A stretch of DNA of 45,609 nucleotides from an uncultured Akkermansia sp. (GTDB taxonomy: Bacteria > Verrucomicrobiota > Verrucomicrobiia > Verrucomicrobiales > Akkermansiaceae). The notes below the pieces were generated by a model. That model was not told the DNA's origin, made no database searches, and saw nothing but the letters and a program-made list of their open reading frames with translations. This document shows, piece by piece, positions 16,339 to 25,333 of the stretch. The stretch lies in the NCBI GenBank assembly GCA_904501975.1, contig CAJGCZ010000013.1, forward strand, positions 1 through 45,609, written 5' to 3'. The stretch's first letter is position 1, and each line of letters starts with the position of its first letter. The position numbers were made by a program, and so were the translations under genes.

Positions 16339-18627
16339 ATGTATATGAAACCTCGACTTTCACGCTCCCTGCAGCGATTTATAGCAGGTGTTGTTGTGGC
16401 CTGTGCCTGTACGGTGCAGGCTGAGGATTTGACCTGGAATGGTGAAGTGAATACCAACGTGTGGAATACGGATGCTTCCAATACGCCTTGGTTAACCGCC
16501 ACACCGGCTGCCGCCCCGTTTACCACAGGCGATAATGTGACCTTTGCGGTGCCTGCGGGTTCGGTGGTGGATACCGTGATGGTGGGTGAGGCCTTGGAGG
16601 CCGGTACGGTTACGGTGAATGGCGCCTACACCTTTACCACAACGGCTGAAAGCTCCATTGCCGGTGAGTTTGCGGGCAATGGTTCCATCAGCAAATCCGG
16701 GCAGGAGCTCCTTACGCTTGAAGCTGCCGACACCACAGCGGATGGCCCTGCGCTTTCGGTGAACGAGGGCAATCTTGCATTGTCCGGCAGTGGCTCCTTT
16801 AAGGGTGTTACTGCGATGAATGAGGGTACAGAGTTGACCGTGACTGAGGGGGCAAATATCAGCTTCTCTAAGGCGGTGACAGGTACAGATGTTGCCTTGC
16901 AGGGTAACATGGCTTTGGCGGAAGGTGATTCCGTACTCCATAGCCTCAATGGCTCCGGTGGCTTGTCTGTGGCACAGGGTGCCTCTTTGTCTCTTTCTGC
17001 GGATTCTGCAGTGGGCACTCTGGATAATGCCGGGGCTGTTAGTTCTACAGCTAATCTGCTGATTGATAAAGCTGTGGAAAATGGTGGTGCCGTGGATGCT
17101 GCTCGTTTAATCTTGAATGAAGGCGGTGCTTTCACCACGCTCAAAACGGACAATTTGGTGCTGGGTGCCGAACTGACGCAGGATTCCCCCGTTGTAACCA
17201 CTACAACGCTTGGCGCTTCAACTGCCGACACCATGGAGATTGACGTGGCTAAGGTGGTACGCGCTTCCGGTGAGTATACTTTGGTGAGTACGCAAGATGC
17301 CGGTGATACCGTGTACACCCTCACGGAAGATACTACCGCCCGCTATTTGAATGATGGCTTTATTGCCACCTTGGAACAAACGGAAGGTGCCTTGGTGCTG
17401 ACCTTGGATACGACCAACTCCGGTTATTACCAGCGCAATACCACTTCTGCCAATGGTCAGGCCGGTGCCGCGTTGATGGATGAAGCATTCGGCGAGCTGG
17501 ATCCGCAGGCCAACAGCGAGCGCTACCCCGATTTGGCTGAGGTGCTGAATGCAATGGATAGCTACATTGCCGGGGACGATGCTCGTGGTGCAGACGCTTT
17601 AGCTGCCTCGGTGGCCGGCTCCGGTATTGCGAACCTTAATATTGCTTGGCGTGGGCAGATGGAGCGCCAGCTGCGCAGTATTCGTAATCGTACAACGATG
17701 TTCAACGGCGGTGTAGGGTGCCCCCAACCCGTTGTTTACGACCCCAAGGGTGGCATGCCGCCTGTAGAGCCCCAGTACACCATGTGGGCCAATGCGGAAA
17801 TTGACCACAGCAAGCTTGACGGTGGCAGCACTACTCCCGGCTATTCCCTCAATAGCATTGGCGGTACGGTGGGTTTTGCCATGGTGGCTGATAAGGATTT
17901 GACTGTTGGTGCTGCCTTTACCGGTATGCACGGTCGACTCGGTATCAAAGGCTATGGTAGTGATGCCTCCGGCGATATGAACTCCTATTACGGATCGATT
18001 TTCGGCCGTATGGATAGCGGTTGCTGGAGCCATACGCTTATCGGCAGTGTAGGCTTTGCAGACATGAAGCTGAATCGTCGTGTATCCATGCCCGATGCCG
18101 CATACAGTACCCATGGCAGCACCAATGGCCTGAGCTTTGGCGTGATGTACGAGGTAGCTCGCAGCTATAAGCTGAATATGGATTCCATTGCTCAAGCCTG
18201 GTGGCAGCCGGTGTTCAATGTGTCGTACATCCATAGCCAAGTGGATGGATACACGGAAAATGGTTCCGATGCCGCTTTGCAGGTGGGTAAGCAGGAGAGC
18301 AACAATGTTATCTTTGGCTTAGGTGCACGCATGCAGGGTATTGTAGGGCAAAATTGGCTTAATACTCCCGCCATGATGGAAACCCGCTTGATGGGTAAGG
18401 CTATGGCCGGCCGCCGCGAGGGTAGCGCCCGTGTGGGTATTCCCGGCTTGGGGGATATGAGCTCTGTGCGCGGAGCCAAACCCGGCGCCTGTGGCGTGGA
18501 ATTGGGCGTTGGGTTTAGTGTGCCGCTGGGCAGAAATTACGGCTCCATTATCATGGATTGCTCCGCTGAGTTCTTCTCCGACCAAACTACGGTCAATGGT
18601 ACTCTCGGTTACCGCTTGGATTTCTGA
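16339..18627 (+). CDS. Autotransporter-type outer-membrane protein
   Basis: 762 aa. An N-terminal signal region (RSLQRFIAGVVVACACTVQA) is followed at about 30-400 by a low-complexity, Gly/Ala/Thr/Val-rich passenger typical of a beta-helix (TLDNAGAVSSTANL and similar). A linker follows (about 400-475). The C-terminal 280 residues form an autotransporter beta-barrel: GYSLNSIGGTVGFAM, YYGSIFGRMDSG and the end GTLGYRLDF, with the terminal Phe used by the BAM machinery. It would display its passenger on the cell surface. The second Met of MYM is equally possible as start. A strong terminator follows. Confidence 0.82.
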   Translation: MYMKPRLSRSLQRFIAGVVVACACTVQAEDLTWNGEVNTNVWNTDASNTPWLTATPAAAPFTTGDNVTFAVPAGSVVDTVMVGEALEAGTVTVNGAYTFTTTAESSIAGEFAGNGSISKSGQELLTLEAADTTADGPALSVNEGNLALSGSGSFKGVTAMNEGTELTVTEGANISFSKAVTGTDVALQGNMALAEGDSVLHSLNGSGGLSVAQGASLSLSADSAVGTLDNAGAVSSTANLLIDKAVENGGAVDAARLILNEGGAFTTLKTDNLVLGAELTQDSPVVTTTTLGASTADTMEIDVAKVVRASGEYTLVSTQDAGDTVYTLTEDTTARYLNDGFIATLEQTEGALVLTLDTTNSGYYQRNTTSANGQAGAALMDEAFGELDPQANSERYPDLAEVLNAMDSYIAGDDARGADALAASVAGSGIANLNIAWRGQMERQLRSIRNRTTMFNGGVGCPQPVVYDPKGGMPPVEPQYTMWANAEIDHSKLDGGSTTPGYSLNSIGGTVGFAMVADKDLTVGAAFTGMHGRLGIKGYGSDASGDMNSYYGSIFGRMDSGCWSHTLIGSVGFADMKLNRRVSMPDAAYSTHGSTNGLSFGVMYEVARSYKLNMDSIAQAWWQPVFNVSYIHSQVDGYTENGSDAALQVGKQESNNVIFGLGARMQGIVGQNWLNTPAMMETRLMGKAMAGRREGSARVGIPGLGDMSSVRGAKPGACGVELGVGFSVPLGRNYGSIIMDCSAEFFSDQTTVNGTLGYRLDF

Positions 18628-18667
18628 TTCCTCTTTCCTTACGGGCTGACATCATAAAAGGAAAATC

Positions 18668-18709
18668 CCGCAGGTACGCTTCGTGCAGCGTGCCTGCGGT
18701 GATTTTTTT
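18668..18709. terminator. Bidirectional intrinsic terminator
   Basis: A 12-bp GC-rich stem, CCGCAGGTACGC (668-679) with GCGTGCCTGCGG (688-699), has one wobble pair and is followed by TGA and seven Ts on the plus strand. Four As precede it, giving a shorter U-run on the minus strand. It separates the convergent autotransporter and lipoprotein genes. Confidence 0.85.
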
Positions 18710-18719
18710 GCGTGGCGGC

Positions 18720-19283
18720 TTATTCCGCTGCCGTCAATTTCATGTCAACGCGCACGCCGTTGAGCGGAAGGCGAGAGGGGTGGTCGCCAAGGCGGAGCAT
18801 GATTTGCCCGTTGGTGAAGGTACCGGAGCGGGTGACGGGGCGCCCTTGTGCATCATGTTGTGTGCTGTCAATGGCAATCGTAAGCGGGCCGCCTGTCAGC
18901 TCTGCCTCACTGCCCTCTGCTGAAAGCGTGGAGAGAAGGAGCGTTGTGGCACTATCGGAGGCTGCGCCCCATGTGCCGCCCATGTTAAGCTCGTATGTTT
19001 TATGATCGGTGCCTGTTTGCGTCACGCTGCCGCTCAGGGTTCCCCAGCCTAACCCTGCTGTTGTTTGAGTGCAGAGAAGCACGACCTTGTACGAGGTATC
19101 GGCATATTCCGGCGCCCAAATGAACGTCAATTCGCATGCCTGACACTCTGCAGGAATCAGCTCCAAGGGCCCCGCGGCTCCTTCTGCTGCGCTTCCGCCA
19201 CCACCTCCTCCGCACTGGGTTAATCCGCCCATGCAGGCTAAGCCAACAGCAACTGTGCTCCAAAATTTGATGGATGAAAGCAT
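18720..19283 (-). CDS. Small lipoprotein of unknown function
   Basis: 187 aa. Lipoprotein signal peptide with lipobox GLTQC (Cys24), followed by six glycines as a flexible tether. The mature part has Cys pairs early (ECQACEL, LLCTQT) and a Thr/Ser/Gly-rich, apparently all-beta body. No family recognised. It begins 32 nt after the next lipoprotein gene on the same strand, suggesting co-transcription. Confidence 0.75.
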   Translation of the reverse strand: MLSSIKFWSTVAVGLACMGGLTQCGGGGGGSAAEGAAGPLELIPAECQACELTFIWAPEYADTSYKVVLLCTQTTAGLGWGTLSGSVTQTGTDHKTYELNMGGTWGAASDSATTLLLSTLSAEGSEAELTGGPLTIAIDSTQHDAQGRPVTRSGTFTNGQIMLRLGDHPSRLPLNGVRVDMKLTAAE

Positions 19284-19315
19284 GTTATTAAGTTTGGTTG
19301 AAGTGAAAAATGATG

Positions 19316-20023
19316 TTAGTGGGTAACTTCTACGGGCTCAAAGGGCTTTTCTTCGGTTGTATACTCCTGAATTAGCTCGAAGGGGAGCATGATGGTGTAT
19401 ATGGCAGTATTGATGGTGATGAAGGTAGGAATTTCAACACCCCAAGAGGCCCAGTAAAGCGGTTTGACCATGTAGTGCAGAAGAGAGTATCGATAACGGT
19501 GATTCAAGTTAGGATAGCAGTCCTCTAACTTGTACGTTTGTCCTTTCCAATCGCCGCTGGTGTAGCGCTTAGGGTTGGGCGTGCAACGTGTAGCCTTTGC
19601 AAAATCAAACTCTGCTATAGGAATCAGCTGAGGCGTATCCTCCGGTGCTTTCTCTGTTTTGACTTGCAGCGAGTTCTCTACATAGTAGGGATTCATGAGT
19701 ACCATGTATGTCTCAATCGGCGCGGCATCCAGCTTCTCTTTTGTCCAAGTGTTCAGGTCGATAGCGGCAGAATGATTTCCCCAACCACTCCAAACAAGCA
19801 GCCCGGATTCTTCCTTCATAAATTTCAGGTCGAGCTGCATGTAGTAGTTGTCACCCAAGCGATACACTATCAAATCTCGAGCGGATTTGGCATTATTTTG
19901 AGCAACTAAGGGGCGCTCCTTGCCCACGGTGTCAAGCGCGTGCGGCAGATTAATCATAAAACAGCCGTTCAATATCAAAGCGCATACTGCACTGAGAATC
20001 AAAAATGGTAATCCTCGCTTCAT
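19316..20023 (-). CDS. Lipoprotein, YceK/YidQ-like in its C-terminus
   Basis: 235 aa from the ATG at 20023, chosen because MKRGLPFLILSAVCALILNGC forms a proper lipoprotein signal with lipobox ILNGC and because a promoter ends 7 nt upstream. The frame reaches 12 codons further. The middle has Trp/Tyr-rich stretches. The C-terminal VEIPTFITINTAIYTIMLPFEL resembles the D-P-x-x-DT-x-x-LP segment of small YceK-type lipoproteins; this similarity is weak. Function unknown. Confidence 0.7.
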   Translation of the reverse strand: MKRGLPFLILSAVCALILNGCFMINLPHALDTVGKERPLVAQNNAKSARDLIVYRLGDNYYMQLDLKFMKEESGLLVWSGWGNHSAAIDLNTWTKEKLDAAPIETYMVLMNPYYVENSLQVKTEKAPEDTPQLIPIAEFDFAKATRCTPNPKRYTSGDWKGQTYKLEDCYPNLNHRYRYSLLHYMVKPLYWASWGVEIPTFITINTAIYTIMLPFELIQEYTTEEKPFEPVEVTH

Positions 20024-20030
20024 TCTCTTT

Positions 20031-20059
20031 CTTATAGCAAATAATGCCCCTTCTCGCAA
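20031..20059 (-). promoter_or_regulatory. Promoter of the two-lipoprotein operon
   Basis: Minus strand: TTGCGA (20059-20054), a 17-nt spacer, then TATAAG (20036-20031), ending 7 nt before the ATG at 20023. The predicted mRNA is leaderless. Confidence 0.55.
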
Positions 20060-20094
20060 GAAATAAGTGGTCGTCCGCCATCAGATTTTTTTGC

Positions 20095-20123
20095 TTGAAG
20101 GTGCATGGTTAAGTTGCTACAAT
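20095..20123 (+). promoter_or_regulatory. Promoter of the GH16 gene
   Basis: TTGAAG (20095-20100), a 17-nt spacer, TACAAT (20118-20123). The ATG at 20147 is 23 nt further, so this gene would have a normal short leader, unlike many neighbours. Confidence 0.65.
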
Positions 20124-20146
20124 AGCGTGCAAATCAAAGCAAAATT

Positions 20147-21001
20147 ATGAAATTACGTACCATCATTACAGCTCTTGCCTTGTTGGCAGTACCCGTCGTA
20201 AGTGCCGCCCCGAAAGCCAAAGCTCCCAAAACTCTGCCCGGAGGGTGGGTTTATGAATGGGGCGATGAATTCAATGGCTCCAAACTCAACGAGAAAAAAT
20301 GGGCATACGAGCTCGGGGTGGTTCGCAATCCCGGTGCCTCACAGGCCTATACCAAGGATTGTGTGAAGGTGCGTAACGGCAAGCTTATCCTTAGCTCTGT
20401 AGCCAAGAAAACCCCGAATTGTGTGTACAAGGAAGGTTCTGAGCATTGGATGGAGAAAATCAAATATCAGCCCTTTGCCAGTGGCTCTGTAACCACCCGC
20501 GATGTGAAACACTTTGAGGCTCCCGGCCGATTGGAGTTCCGTGCCAAGGTGCCCCGCGCCAAGGGCGTGTGGCCTGCTATTTGGACAATGCACGTCAATA
20601 AATACGGCTGGCCTGCCAACGGCGAAATTGATATTTTGGAGCACATTTCTCAAGAGCCGAATACCTGCTATTCCATTTTCCGTTGGGGTGTAAATGGTGG
20701 TAACGAAGAGCACAAAGTGGTGCGTACCACGAACTTCCAGGATTACAGTAAGGCCTTCCATACCTATGTGTTGGAGTGGGATGAAAACATCATGCGCATT
20801 CTCATTGATGACAATGAGGTGGGCCGCGTGAATATAGCCGATGCTAATTATCCGGATGGCGGTAATCCCTTGCGCACCCCGTGCTACATTATCATGAACA
20901 CCGCTATCGGTGGGCAGGGAACCTGGCCCGAAACCGCCGACCCGAAGGATTATCCCGTCAAGTTCGAGATTGACTACGTACGCTATTACACCAAAAAGTG
21001 A
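20147..21001 (+). CDS. Secreted GH16 family glycoside hydrolase (beta-glucanase/galactanase type)
   Basis: 284 aa. Signal peptide (MKLRTIITALALLAVPVVSA) then a single GH16 jelly-roll domain. The active-site motif E160-I-D162-I-L-E165 is intact (nucleophile Glu160, acid/base Glu165). Other signatures: WGDEFNGSKLNEKKW near the N-terminus, GRLEFRAKVPRAKGVWPAIW, and DYVRYYTKK at the end. GH16 enzymes cleave beta-1,3/1,4-glucans or galactans, and in gut mucin degraders some act on mucin O-glycans. The exact substrate cannot be read from the sequence. Single-gene unit with its own promoter. Confidence 0.9.
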   Translation: MKLRTIITALALLAVPVVSAAPKAKAPKTLPGGWVYEWGDEFNGSKLNEKKWAYELGVVRNPGASQAYTKDCVKVRNGKLILSSVAKKTPNCVYKEGSEHWMEKIKYQPFASGSVTTRDVKHFEAPGRLEFRAKVPRAKGVWPAIWTMHVNKYGWPANGEIDILEHISQEPNTCYSIFRWGVNGGNEEHKVVRTTNFQDYSKAFHTYVLEWDENIMRILIDDNEVGRVNIADANYPDGGNPLRTPCYIIMNTAIGGQGTWPETADPKDYPVKFEIDYVRYYTKK

Positions 21002-21003
21002 TA

Positions 21004-21151
21004 TTAATGTACAATTGACAAGGTACAATGTGCGATTTTTCAGTTAGGCGGCTGCGCCACTGATAGGGGGGCAGAGCTTTGCCTTTCCTGCGACCGACAG
21101 GGAGCGAAACTGTTCAACCGTACATTGTACATCGTAAATTGTAAATCCGGC
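21004..21151. repeat. Foldback repeat between convergent genes
   Basis: The left end ATGTACAATTGACAAGGTAC and the right end (reverse complement ATTTACAATTTACGATGTAC) are imperfect inverted repeats about 145 bp apart, with GC-rich small palindromes between. The right end reappears, inverted, at 43381-43410 upstream of ilvC. A related short match lies at 38214-38230. Confidence 0.6.
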
Positions 21152-21157
21152 AGCGCT

Positions 21158-23104
21158 TCACTGAGCACCGGCTTTTTTCAAGAGCTCGCGTTTGGTGGGA
21201 GTAGTGGCATAGAGCAACGGGGTAAAGCCGTGGCGGTTGGTGGCGTTTACTTGGGCTCCGCGCTCTATTAAATGCCACACAAAAAAGTCCTCGCAATCAG
21301 AGCGCGCCGCCTGCATGAGCAGGGTAGTGCCTTCGGCATCGGCCATATCGGGCTCCGGCCATACTTGGAGAATCCTCCGGAAGCGCTCTTTGTTGCCCGC
21401 CTTCATGGCTTGGCAAAGTTCTGTATATGCCGCCGCTGCGGAGGTGGGGAGGGTGGGCGCGTTGGTCAATCGATTCACAATTTCCTGTGCATCCGGACCG
21501 GCACCCATAGCTGCTTGTAGGGTGGTGGGGCCGTTGCGCCGCTTAAGATTAGGGTTAGCCCCATGCTCCATCAGCAAATTAAAGACCGCACAATCCGCAT
21601 ATTCCGCCGCCAAAATGGTGGCTGTATACCCGGATTTATCCATCAGGTTCGGGTCTGCGCCCGCTCGCAACAGAAGTTTGACAATGTCGTAGCCACCGGA
21701 TTCCACCGCAGTCATCAGAGCTGTCTGGCCATGCGCTGTTTTTGCATTTACATCTGCCCCGGCCTCAATGAGAAAAATAATAAAACTGCGGAATCTGCCC
21801 ACAATGGCCGTCTGTAAAGGAGTGCGCCCCTGCATATCCAATGCCGGAGCAGAAAGCGCCGCCGGATTTCTTGCCGCCTTTGCCACGTGGTTGAGAAGCG
21901 ATTCCGCAATCGCTCGGTCCGATGCATTGGCTGCGTTTCTGGACAAATGCGAGGAAAAGGCAATAGCATCATCCAAGGTTTTAATAGGAATGGAATGCAG
22001 CTCATGGCGCGAGATGGCAGGCAACACGGATAACAACTCCAACGCCGCCCCCGTATTACCGGCGGCAATAGCCGTGCGCAAGGGTAAATTATTGTTCTCA
22101 TCTGCCTTAGCACCCTGTTTCAGCAACTCACTCACCAAGGAGCGGCTTCCGCCTGCAGCGGCATACACCAGCAAAGAGCGCCCGGCCTTATCCGGCGCCA
22201 TATCCGCTTTTCCGCCCAACAAACGGCAGGATTCCGCATCGCCCGCCGCGGCGGCCAACATGGCGGCACACACGCCTTGTTTATTGCGTGCCCCCGCCTG
22301 CGCACCTTTGAACAGCAGCAGCCGCACAATACTCGTTGCTCCTTGGGCTGCGGCGGTCATCAGTGCCGTATTGCCTGAGGCATCCGCCGCAGTGGGTTTT
22401 ACCCCCATAGCTAAAGCCGTTTGCACCAATTCAATTTCGCCACCTTGTGCGGCAGCCATCAGCAAATCGTACCTATCGCGTGTAAGCAGCAAGGGCTTGG
22501 CACCACGCCCCAGTAGCTCATGAAACATCAGCACATTGCCCCCACGCGCCGCATACAGAATCGCCGAGTGCCCCAGCTTATTCAACGCATAGGCATCTGC
22601 TCCGCTTCGGATTACCGCTTGGCAAATCTGCGGGTTTCCGCCCATGCAGGCGTAGTGATACAGCGGGGTGCCGTTGTTGTCGGTCTCGCGCTGCGCCTGC
22701 GGATTCTGCGCCAATACCGCCTTAAAAATCCCTTCATTTCCGCCGGCTGCCGCCAGCATCAGCAGGTTGACTTTACCCGGGGCAAGCAGCCGTGGCTGCG
22801 CATTGCGCACATGCCATAAATCATGGAACTGCTCGGCATCTCCGGCGGCAGCGGCCAGCATCAGGGCCGTCATGCCCTGCTTATTGCGGGTATCCACCGG
22901 GGCACCTAAGCGGATTTGCTCAATCGCGGCACGCAACAGGCGCGTATGCCGTTGCTGGAAGCTATTTTTGTGGGGCGCTTCCGTAGCATGGCGAGACTCC
23001 GCCTCGGGCACTGCCTCCACCCACTGCGCGTTTGCCAAAGCAAGGAGCGCGCAGAAAAGCAGGGGAGCAACAGTGGAAACCGGGCGGAGCATGCCGTTAT
23101 TCAT
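21158..23104 (-). CDS. Secreted ankyrin-repeat protein (2)
   Basis: 648 aa. Signal peptide (MLRPVSTVAPLLFCALLALANA, after four extra residues) followed by roughly fifteen ankyrin repeats; clear units include GMTALMLAAAAGDAEQ, GNTALMTAAAQGATS, GQTALMTAVESGGYD and GFTPLLYATTP near the end. The last repeat runs almost to the C-terminus. The ATG overlaps the stop of the M3 peptidase gene (TAATG), so the two are translationally coupled. The pairing of an exported binding protein with a cytoplasmic-type oligopeptidase is odd and may only reflect shared transcription. Function unknown. Confidence 0.85.
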   Translation of the reverse strand: MNNGMLRPVSTVAPLLFCALLALANAQWVEAVPEAESRHATEAPHKNSFQQRHTRLLRAAIEQIRLGAPVDTRNKQGMTALMLAAAAGDAEQFHDLWHVRNAQPRLLAPGKVNLLMLAAAGGNEGIFKAVLAQNPQAQRETDNNGTPLYHYACMGGNPQICQAVIRSGADAYALNKLGHSAILYAARGGNVLMFHELLGRGAKPLLLTRDRYDLLMAAAQGGEIELVQTALAMGVKPTAADASGNTALMTAAAQGATSIVRLLLFKGAQAGARNKQGVCAAMLAAAAGDAESCRLLGGKADMAPDKAGRSLLVYAAAGGSRSLVSELLKQGAKADENNNLPLRTAIAAGNTGAALELLSVLPAISRHELHSIPIKTLDDAIAFSSHLSRNAANASDRAIAESLLNHVAKAARNPAALSAPALDMQGRTPLQTAIVGRFRSFIIFLIEAGADVNAKTAHGQTALMTAVESGGYDIVKLLLRAGADPNLMDKSGYTATILAAEYADCAVFNLLMEHGANPNLKRRNGPTTLQAAMGAGPDAQEIVNRLTNAPTLPTSAAAAYTELCQAMKAGNKERFRRILQVWPEPDMADAEGTTLLMQAARSDCEDFFVWHLIERGAQVNATNRHGFTPLLYATTPTKRELLKKAGAQ

Positions 23105-25188
23105 TATTGAATGCCGCTGCGCTTGAGCAAGGCTGAGGGATCCGGGTCTCTCTGCATGAAGTCGCGGTACAACTCTGCCGCCGGACGACTGTTGCCGCGA
23201 GACAAAATGCAGCGGCGGAAGTCGCGCCCGGTGGCGCCGTTAAAGATACCCTCATTGGCAAAGCGAGAGAAGGCATCCGCCTCCAGCATCTCAGCCCACT
23301 TGTAGGAGTAGTAACCGGATTCATAACCGCCGTTGAAAATATGCGAGAAGCAGCGCAGGCAGCTGTTTCCCTTTTCGGTAAGAGCAATGCGGTAATCGGC
23401 CAAAATCTCGCGGTCCACCTCCTCAATATCGCGGCCCAGGTACTGTTCCGTGTGGGTGTGGAGCTCTAAATCAATCTTGCCGAAGCAAAGCTGGCGCATG
23501 AAGAAGGAGGCCTCGCCATAGGTGCGGGCGGCCAGCATCTTTTGCTTCAGCTCTGCGGGCATTACCTCGCCCGTTTCCCAATGGCGGGCAAAGCGGTCCA
23601 GCGCCTCGCTTTCCCAAGTCCAGTTCTCATTAATCTGGCTCGGCAGCTCCACAAAGTCCCAAGCCACATTGCAACCGGCCAGGGCCTCTACCTCCACATT
23701 GCTCAGCAACTGGTGCAGCAAGTGCCCGAACTCGTGGAAGACCGTCTGCACCTCGCGGTGGTTGAGCAGGGCGGGCTTGTTGCCCACGGGCTTGCTCATA
23801 TTGCCGCACATCAAGGCCAAGTGGGGCAAACGCGGGGCTCCGTTTTGGCCGGGTAGCCCGCAAGCCAAGCAATCCATCCAAGCGCCATCGCGCTTCGTTG
23901 CACGCGGATACCAATCGGCATAGAACGAGCCCAAATGCTCGCCGCTCTCTACATCGTGCACCTCATAAAAGAGGACCTCAGGGTGCCATACCTCTACAGC
24001 GCCCTCCGGTAAGCTCTCGCCCTCAGCAATGCAGGCCGTGGGCTTTTGGGTGAGCCGAATACCGTACAGCTCGGAGAAGATGGAGAACATGCCCTCCAGC
24101 ACACCATTCATCGGGAAGTAGGGGCGCAGCTCCTCGCTGTCAAAGTCATACAAAGCCTTGCGGCGCTTCTCCGTCCAGTAGCCCACATCCCAAGGCTTCA
24201 TCACCGGCATACTCTCGCCGCTTTGCTCTTCGGCAAAGGTGCGGATGGCCTCCTGCTCGGCCAGGAAAGCGGGTTTCACGCGGTCGTGCAGGTCGTTGAT
24301 GAAGTTCAGCGCCGTGGTGCCGTTGCCGGCCATGCGGCGGGCCGTAACATAGTCAGAGTACTTCTCGTAGCCCAGCATGGCTGCCTTTTCGGCACGCAGA
24401 GTCAAAATCTCCTGAATCAGCTCCGTGGTATCATGCTCGCCGGTGCACTTGGCATTCACCGCATGCCAAATGCGGCTGCGCAGCGCCTCGTTGTCGGCGT
24501 AGGTAAGCACCGGCTGAATCGAGGTAAACTGGAGCGAGAAACGCCACTGCGGTTCTTCCTCGGTGCCGTAGCCCTTTGCCAAAGCGTCTTGGCGGGCATT
24601 CTCCTTGGCAGATTCCGGCATGCCCACCAGCTCGTTGGAGTCTGCCGTTACATACTCCCAAGCGTTGGTGGAGTCCAGCACGCGCTCACCGAAGCTCTGG
24701 GAGAGCATAGCCAGTTTGGTGGAAATCTCGGTAAAGCGCACCTTCTGCTCATCCGTCAAATCGGCGCCGTTCTCACGGAAGTCGCACAGCGTTTCTTGGA
24801 TAAAGCGCTGCTTTACCTCGCTCAGTTCAGCCACCCACGGCATAGCAGCGGCCTTCTTCAGCACGGCATACAAGCGCGGATTGAGGGTAACACTAGAGGA
24901 GAAAATCACCACCTCCGGCATCAGCTCATTAATCACCTCGCGAATCTCCGGGCTATCCATCACGCTACTCAGGTGGTGCAAGCGGTGCCAGCCGCGTGTT
25001 ACCTCAGCGCCGGAGGCCTCTAAGGCGGCAAAACTGTTTTCGTAGGTAGGCTCTTCCACGCAGCAAATGGCCTCCACGGCCTCCTTGGCGTGTTCAATCG
25101 CCTCACGAATCTCCACACGCGCACGCTCCGGGGTTAGCTTGCTCCATTCCACTAACAATGCACTATTCAAAAAAGGTTTCTCACTCAT
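23104..25188 (-). CDS. prlC: M3 family oligopeptidase (oligopeptidase A-like)
   Basis: 694 aa, normal for the family. Zinc metallopeptidase that cleaves short peptides in the cytoplasm. The active site is His485-Glu486-F-G-His489 (HEFGHLLHQLLS), with the third ligand Glu in the downstream WDFVELPSQINENW segment. Other signatures are ADWYPRATKRDGAW and the C-terminal GYYSYKWAEMLEADAFSRF. No signal peptide. The start at 25188 matches a promoter 9 nt upstream. Dcp-like subfamilies cannot be fully excluded, but the motif set fits PrlC/OpdA best. Confidence 0.93.
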   Translation of the reverse strand: MSEKPFLNSALLVEWSKLTPERARVEIREAIEHAKEAVEAICCVEEPTYENSFAALEASGAEVTRGWHRLHHLSSVMDSPEIREVINELMPEVVIFSSSVTLNPRLYAVLKKAAAMPWVAELSEVKQRFIQETLCDFRENGADLTDEQKVRFTEISTKLAMLSQSFGERVLDSTNAWEYVTADSNELVGMPESAKENARQDALAKGYGTEEEPQWRFSLQFTSIQPVLTYADNEALRSRIWHAVNAKCTGEHDTTELIQEILTLRAEKAAMLGYEKYSDYVTARRMAGNGTTALNFINDLHDRVKPAFLAEQEAIRTFAEEQSGESMPVMKPWDVGYWTEKRRKALYDFDSEELRPYFPMNGVLEGMFSIFSELYGIRLTQKPTACIAEGESLPEGAVEVWHPEVLFYEVHDVESGEHLGSFYADWYPRATKRDGAWMDCLACGLPGQNGAPRLPHLALMCGNMSKPVGNKPALLNHREVQTVFHEFGHLLHQLLSNVEVEALAGCNVAWDFVELPSQINENWTWESEALDRFARHWETGEVMPAELKQKMLAARTYGEASFFMRQLCFGKIDLELHTHTEQYLGRDIEEVDREILADYRIALTEKGNSCLRCFSHIFNGGYESGYYSYKWAEMLEADAFSRFANEGIFNGATGRDFRRCILSRGNSRPAAELYRDFMQRDPDPSALLKRSGIQ

Positions 25189-25197
25189 GATACCTAC

Positions 25198-25226
25198 ACT
25201 ATAACACTCCCCCGTTGAATGTGCAA
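25198..25226 (-). promoter_or_regulatory. Promoter of the M3 peptidase-ankyrin operon
   Basis: Minus strand: TTGCAC (25226-25221), a 17-nt spacer containing GGGGG, TATAGT (25203-25198), then 9 nt to the ATG. Same leaderless geometry and G-run as the SPFH and transglutaminase promoters. Confidence 0.65.
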
Positions 25227-25333
25227 GACGTATCCGCCCCCAATCGCGTCATTTATGATATTGAAGGTTGAAAATTGAATGGTGAAAGTAGGGGGGCGGA
25301 GTTTATCCTCTCCCTTCTCATACTAAAAAGCTA

